NCBI RefSeq assembly: GCF_046569695.1
Contig: NZ_JBKHUI010000019.1
Coordinates: 38,715-102,714, forward strand
Source of the DNA: Kluyvera sp046569695
GTDB lineage: Bacteria; Pseudomonadota; Gammaproteobacteria; Enterobacterales; Enterobacteriaceae
Length of the DNA: 64,000 nt
Direction of reading: 5' to 3'
The translations under genes were made by a program, and so were the position numbers. The notes below the pieces were generated by a model. It saw only the letters and a program-made list of their open reading frames with translations, made no database searches and was not told the DNA's origin. Shown piece after piece: positions 60,344-64,000 of the stretch; position 1 is the first letter of the stretch, and every line of letters starts with the position of its first letter.

Positions 60344-60375
60344 TAAAAAAACCCCCGGACCTTTCGGTGCGGGGG
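60344..60375 (-). terminator. ilvL attenuator terminator
   Basis: On the minus strand CCCCCGCACCGAAAGGTCCGG ending GGGG is followed by TTTTTTTATG. It forms when the leader is fully translated, stopping transcription before ilvG. Confidence 0.92.
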
Positions 60376-60399
60376 TCTTAGTTCGTTAAGGCTTGATTT

Positions 60400-60498
60400 C
60401 TAAGCCTTTCCTCGTCCAAGTGCAGCCCCGCACGGTGGGATAATAATCACCACCACGCTAATCACGACCAGGCTAATCACTCGTAGAAGGGCTGTCAT
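60400..60498 (-). CDS. ilvL: ilvGMEDA leader peptide
   Basis: 32 residues beginning MTALLRVISLVVISVVV and ending GAALGRGKA; 15 of 32 are Leu, Ile or Val, the three amino acids that control attenuation here. Sequence and length equal E. coli IlvL. Confidence 0.96.
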   Translation of the reverse strand: MTALLRVISLVVISVVVIIIPPCGAALGRGKA

Positions 60499-60851
60499 TT
60501 TTGTCTATTCTTGCATCTTGTTCGAAGGAATACCTACAGAGTTACCACAGACATCACAAAAAGCACAAGTTTTTTTTATGACACCATTGATTACCATGCT
60601 AAGAATTATTAGAAAAAGATTTGTTTTATATAGAAAAAATATGAAATGAAAATATTTCACCATCTGACGTTCACAATCGGTAAAAGCGGGTGGTGCAGGG
60701 CGATAGCGTGAAAAAATGCGGGTGCGCTTCCGTGAAAAATGAAAATGCATGAAAAGCAGTAAAAATAGCAGAATAAGACGCGTAAATACGCGAAGTAACG
60801 GATTAATACAACAGTACGCCGATGCATAATGTCCTTCATCAGGGAGGAGTT
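60499..60851. promoter_or_regulatory. ilvL/yifB divergent promoter region
   Basis: A 353-bp gap without genes. Close to ilvL the ilvG P2-like promoter is recognisable (AACTTG and TGTGGT, 16-bp spacing, minus strand 60544-60571), followed by GAACAAGATGCAAGAATAGA, nearly as in E. coli. The distal, A/T-rich part with A and T tracts (60565-60660) resembles the upstream bent DNA where IHF acts in E. coli. yifB's promoter was not located. Confidence 0.65.
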
Positions 60852-62372
60852 ATGTCACTATCCATCGTCTATACGCGTGCAGCGCTCGGCGTGAATGCGC
60901 CACTTATTACCATTGAAGTACATATCAGCCAGGGGCTGCCGGGGCTGGTGATGGTGGGTCTGCCGGAAACGACCGTCAAAGAGTCTCGGGATCGGGTTCG
61001 TAGTGCAATCATCAACAGCGGTTATACCTTTCCGGCGAAAAAAATCACCATCAACCTGGCGCCCGCCGACCTGCCGAAAGAAGGTGGTCGATATGATTTA
61101 CCTATCGCTATTGCGCTCCTGGCGGCTTCTGAGCAGCTTAGCACCCAGAAACTGGGCCAATATGAGTTCGTGGGTGAATTGGCGCTTACAGGTGCGTTAC
61201 GCGGCATTTCTGGGGCCATCTCTGCGGCAATGGAGGCCATAAGCGCCGGGCGACAGATAGTACTCGCTGAAGACGATGCCCCATTGGTTGGGCTGCTCGG
61301 CGGCAATGATTGCCTTATCGCCAGCCATCTTCTGGAGGTTTGTGCGTTTCTGGAAGGGAAGCAGGAACTGCGGTTTCCACCCGAGGAGCCCCCCGTCATT
61401 ACTGAAGCCGTTAACGACCTGAGCGAAGTCATCGGGCAGCAGCAGGGGAAGCGCGCGTTAGAGGTGACGGCGGCAGGCGGGCATAATTTATTGCTTATTG
61501 GCCCACCGGGCACCGGAAAAACCATGCTTGCCTCCAGGCTCAGAGGACTGCTACCGCCGCTCAACGATCGCGAGGCGCTGGAAAGCGCCGCTATCATCAG
61601 TCTGGAAAATAGTCGCCGCGTACAGGCTGAGTGGCGCTGCCGACCTTTTCGCGCGCCGCACCATAGTGCTTCTTTAACCGCGATGGTGGGCGGAGGATCA
61701 ATACCTGCCCCTGGTGAGGTCTCGCTGGCCCATAACGGTATTCTGTTTCTGGATGAACTACCGGAGTTTGAACGCAGGGTGCTAGATGCATTACGGGAGC
61801 CTATCGAGTCGGGCAAGATCCATATTTCACGGACACGCGCCAAAATCACCTATCCTGCTCGCTTCCAGCTTATTGCTGCCATGAATCCCAGCCCGACCGG
61901 GCACTATGAGGGAAAGCACAATCGCTGCACGCCAGAACAGACGCTGCGTTATCTCAATCGTCTGTCAGGGCCTTTCCTCGACCGTTTCGATTTATCGCTT
62001 GAGATCCCCATGCCTCCGCCAGGATTGCTAAGTCAGCCCGTTCGTCACGAAGAAAGTAGCCAGGTGGTACAACGTCGCGTGATTGCTGCCCATCAGCGCC
62101 AGTTTTCCCGGCAGGGAAAGCTTAATGCCCATCTCGGTAGCGGCGAAGCAAGAGTACATTGTGTTCTCTGCGATGAGGATTCGCGCTGGCTGGAGCAGAC
62201 GCTCACGCAGTTGGGGCTTTCCATACGCGCGTGGCAGCGGCTGCTTAAGGTTGCGCGTACGTTGGCCGACATGGAGGGAGTTGACGTCATTGAGCGTCGA
62301 CATTTGCAGGAAGCGTTAAGCTACCGCGGGATTGACCGCATGCTCAGCCACTTGCAAACCTTACTGCAATAA
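60852..62372 (+). CDS. yifB: Mg chelatase-like AAA+ ATPase YifB (ComM family)
   Basis: 506 residues, as in E. coli, starting MSLSIVYTRAALGVNAPLI after GGAGGAG. N-terminal Lon-like ChlI domain, AAA+ core with Walker A GPPGTGKTML (about 215-224) and Walker B LFLDELPEF, and a C-terminal helical domain. ComM homologues are branch-migration helicases that help integrate transforming DNA. Ten upstream in-frame codons from an earlier ATG were not used. Confidence 0.95.
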   Translation: MSLSIVYTRAALGVNAPLITIEVHISQGLPGLVMVGLPETTVKESRDRVRSAIINSGYTFPAKKITINLAPADLPKEGGRYDLPIAIALLAASEQLSTQKLGQYEFVGELALTGALRGISGAISAAMEAISAGRQIVLAEDDAPLVGLLGGNDCLIASHLLEVCAFLEGKQELRFPPEEPPVITEAVNDLSEVIGQQQGKRALEVTAAGGHNLLLIGPPGTGKTMLASRLRGLLPPLNDREALESAAIISLENSRRVQAEWRCRPFRAPHHSASLTAMVGGGSIPAPGEVSLAHNGILFLDELPEFERRVLDALREPIESGKIHISRTRAKITYPARFQLIAAMNPSPTGHYEGKHNRCTPEQTLRYLNRLSGPFLDRFDLSLEIPMPPPGLLSQPVRHEESSQVVQRRVIAAHQRQFSRQGKLNAHLGSGEARVHCVLCDEDSRWLEQTLTQLGLSIRAWQRLLKVARTLADMEGVDVIERRHLQEALSYRGIDRMLSHLQTLLQ

Positions 62373-62396
62373 AAAAGGGGCCGGAGCCCCTTTTTC
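62371..62396. terminator. bidirectional terminator between yifB and maoP
   Basis: AAAAAA-GGGGCcggaGCCCC-TTTTTC can stop both the yifB and the convergent maoP transcript. Confidence 0.88.
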
Positions 62397-62735
62397 TTAA
62401 TCGTCGCTTTCAGTGTAGTCGTCAGCGCCTTCCATCTGCGGTTTACCACCGGACAGCGTATGGAAACGCTTAGGACGCTTAATGCGAGTCACATACTTGT
62501 GCCATACGCGTTCAGCTTCTGAAGCCGGTTCACGCTCGCCGCGACATACCGCTACGAACTGATGTTCCTCATCGGTTGCTGGCTCACGCTTGCCAAGATC
62601 GAGTTCGTTAAAGGCAAAGCCATAACGCTCCAGTAGCTGCGCCTCTTTGATGGTGAAGTCACCATGACGAGAGAACCCGCGCGGATAATTTTTATTATCG
62701 AAAAAACGATTAGTCGTCGTAAAGCTTTCCGCCAT
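62397..62735 (-). CDS. maoP: macrodomain Ori organization protein MaoP (YifE)
   Basis: 112 residues, as in E. coli YifE/MaoP: MAESFTTTNRFFDNKNYPRG, HGDFTIKEAQLLERYG, CRGEREPASEAERVW and the acidic C-terminus. With the maoS site in the maoP-hdfR intergenic region it limits long-range contacts of the Ori macrodomain in E. coli. Divergent from hdfR. Confidence 0.95.
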   Translation of the reverse strand: MAESFTTTNRFFDNKNYPRGFSRHGDFTIKEAQLLERYGFAFNELDLGKREPATDEEHQFVAVCRGEREPASEAERVWHKYVTRIKRPKRFHTLSGGKPQMEGADDYTESDD

Positions 62736-62792
62736 CCTACACGCTCCTAATTCTTTGGCCGAGCTATTTATGGCGCGGAGTATTAGATACGC

Positions 62793-62821
62793 TTGACAGA
62801 GTGTAAAACAAAAGATTTAAA
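62793..62821 (+). promoter_or_regulatory. hdfR promoter
   Basis: TTGACA, 17-bp spacer and TTTAAA, 32 bp before the GTG start of hdfR. The maoP-hdfR gap (62736-62853) is where maoS lies in E. coli; I do not know the motif well enough to mark it. Confidence 0.7.
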
Positions 62822-62853
62822 TCATTACGACAAAAAATTTTGCGGAGAAAGCT

Positions 62854-63678
62854 GTGGATACCGAATTGCTGAAAACTTTCCTCGAAGTGAGCAGAACTCG
62901 CCACTTCGGGCGAGCCGCAGAAGCGCTCTATCTGACACAATCTGCGGTGAGCTTTCGTATTCGTCAGTTAGAAAATCAGCTTGGCGTTAATTTATTTACC
63001 CGTCACCGCAATAACATACGGCTGACGGCTGCGGGAGAAAAGCTGCTCCCTTACGCAGAGACGCTGATGAGTACATGGCAGGCCGCGCGTAAGGAGGTCG
63101 CCAGTACCTCACGACATAACGAGTTTTCGATTGGTGCCAGCGCTTCGCTGTGGGAATGCATGCTCAATGAGTGGCTAGGAAGACTCTACCAGGCAGATGA
63201 TGCCCTGCAGTTTGAAGCGCGAATTGCACAACGGCAGTCGCTGGTGAAGCAACTGCATGAGCGCCAGCTCGATCTGCTGATCACCACCGAAACGCCAAAG
63301 ATGGATGAATTTAGCAGCCAGTTACTAGGATATTTCACCCTCGAATTGTTCTGTGCGTCACCGGCCACTATCAAAGCCGATCTGAATTATCTTCGCCTCG
63401 AGTGGGGGGCAGATTTTCAGCAGCATGAAACCGGGCTTATTGCCAGCGATGACATTCCGTTATTAACCACCAGTTCAGCTAGCCTGGCCTATCGACAACT
63501 GCTGCCGTTAAAAGGGTGCACCTGGTTGCCAACATCATGGGCTCAGGAGCAAAACGGTATATATCCGGTTGCAGATGGTTCATCAATTACACGGCCTTTA
63601 TACGCGATCTGGCTGCAAAATAGCGACAAACAGGCGCAAATTCGCGACATTTTGAAAAATAACGTTTTTGATGAATAG
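62854..63678 (+). CDS. hdfR: LysR-type regulator HdfR
   Basis: HdfR represses flhDC in E. coli. 274 residues (E. coli 279); N-terminal helix-turn-helix MDTELLKTFLEVSRTRHFGRAAEALYLTQSAVSFRIRQLENQLG is nearly identical to E. coli, while the C-terminal effector domain differs more and lacks a few residues (around ADDALQFEA). Start is GTG 62854 after CGGAGAAA. Confidence 0.95.
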   Translation: MDTELLKTFLEVSRTRHFGRAAEALYLTQSAVSFRIRQLENQLGVNLFTRHRNNIRLTAAGEKLLPYAETLMSTWQAARKEVASTSRHNEFSIGASASLWECMLNEWLGRLYQADDALQFEARIAQRQSLVKQLHERQLDLLITTETPKMDEFSSQLLGYFTLELFCASPATIKADLNYLRLEWGADFQQHETGLIASDDIPLLTTSSASLAYRQLLPLKGCTWLPTSWAQEQNGIYPVADGSSITRPLYAIWLQNSDKQAQIRDILKNNVFDE

Positions 63679-63736
63679 GGAATAATGAGCGGCCCGGAGT
63701 GAATAGCGATGGGCCTTTAGAAAGGCAAATTTTGAG

Positions 63737-63767
63737 CAAAAAAAATCCTTTGCCTAAGCAAAGGATT
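63737..63767 (-). terminator. terminator of the rrn-tRNA operon
   Basis: On the minus strand AATCCTTTGC-tta-GGCAAAGGATT followed by eight T (TTTTTTTTGC), just after tRNA-Trp. Confidence 0.9.
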
Positions 63768-63772
63768 ATATA

Positions 63773-63848
63773 TGGCAGGGGCGGAGAGACTCGAACTCGC
63801 GACACCCGGTTTTGGAGACCGGTGCTCTACCAACTGAGCTACGCCCCT
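63773..63848 (-). tRNA. trpT: tRNA-Trp (CCA)
   Basis: 76 nt, 5' AGGGGCGTAGCTCAGTTGGT, anticodon CCA in CTCCAAA, T-arm GTTCGAGTC and CCA end. It is the last gene of the rrnC-type operon in E. coli. Confidence 0.97.
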
Positions 63849-63911
63849 AAAGACTTCTTAATTTTTCTTATCATTAAGCCTGCTAATGTAGCAGGCTTAA
63901 TTTTAAATAAG

Positions 63912-63988
63912 TGGCGGAACGGACGGGACTCGAACCCGCGACCCCCTGCGTGACAGGCAGGTATTCTAACCGACTGAACTACCGCTCC
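63912..63988 (-). tRNA. aspT: tRNA-Asp (GUC)
   Basis: 77 nt, 5' GGAGCGGTAGTTCAGTCGGT, anticodon GTC in CTGTCAC, T-arm GGTTCGAGTCC and CCA end. 64 bp before tRNA-Trp in the transcribed direction; the 5S rRNA gene is expected just past the window. Confidence 0.97.
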
Positions 63989-64000
63989 ACCGAATTTCTT

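Overview
The window is chromosomal DNA from an enteric gammaproteobacterium of the Enterobacteriaceae. The order dapF-lptM-cyaY/cyaA-hemCDXY, the argX-type tRNA operon, yifK, the enterobacterial common antigen (ECA) operon, rho, trxA, rhlB, gppA, rep, ppiC, ilvC/ilvY, ilvLXGMEDA, yifB, maoP/hdfR and tRNA-Trp/tRNA-Asp is the conserved rrnC-ilv-wec-cya segment of Escherichia coli and its relatives. Protein lengths and motifs match E. coli closely. It is not E. coli K-12: ilvG is intact, aslA/aslB are missing, fabV is present and large accessory blocks are inserted. Klebsiella, Enterobacter, Kluyvera, Raoultella or a similar genus would fit; I cannot fix the genus from sequence alone.

Layout. 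1-9300: yigA (cut by the window edge), dapF and lptM on the minus strand, cyaY, a REP/BIME element, cyaA on the minus strand, and the haem operon hemCDXY. 9350-10350: the sRNA GlmZ and a five-tRNA operon (Arg, His, Leu, Pro, Pro) with a stringent-type promoter; the proline tRNA is tandemly duplicated. 10400-24800: yifK/thrP, then the complete ECA operon wecA-wzzE-wecBC-rffGH-wecDE-wzxE-wecF-wzyE-wecG. 25000-32700: rho with its leader, trxA, rhlB, gppA, rep, and two tandem parvulin genes (ppiC plus a diverged paralogue). 32800-34450: a small module with an Rrf2-type regulator, a DUF1360-like membrane protein and a divergent methyltransferase, with a matching candidate operator beside each of the two divergent genes. 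34470-37001: ilvC and ilvY.

37002-53900 is an accessory block of about 17 kb at the point where ilvY and ilvA directly converge in E. coli. It holds (a) a two-gene DhaK/DhaL kinase; (b) fabV, a triclosan-insensitive enoyl-ACP reductase; (c) a translationally coupled six-gene operon (polyprenyl-phosphate sugar synthase, methyltransferase, GtrA flippase, methyltransferase, GT4 glycosyltransferase, GT-C membrane glycosyltransferase) that looks like a complete, uncharacterised periplasmic glycan-modification system; and (d) on the opposite strand, a carbohydrate locus with a galactitol-type PTS, a PRD regulator, a class II aldolase, a second DhaK/DhaL pair and a stand-alone HPr. Two promoters of this last locus share a 15-bp motif that is a good candidate operator.

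53900-64000: ilvA, ilvD, ilvE, ilvM, ilvG, ilvX and the ilvL attenuator; yifB; maoP/hdfR; then tRNA-Trp and tRNA-Asp, the distal end of an rrn operon lying beyond the window.
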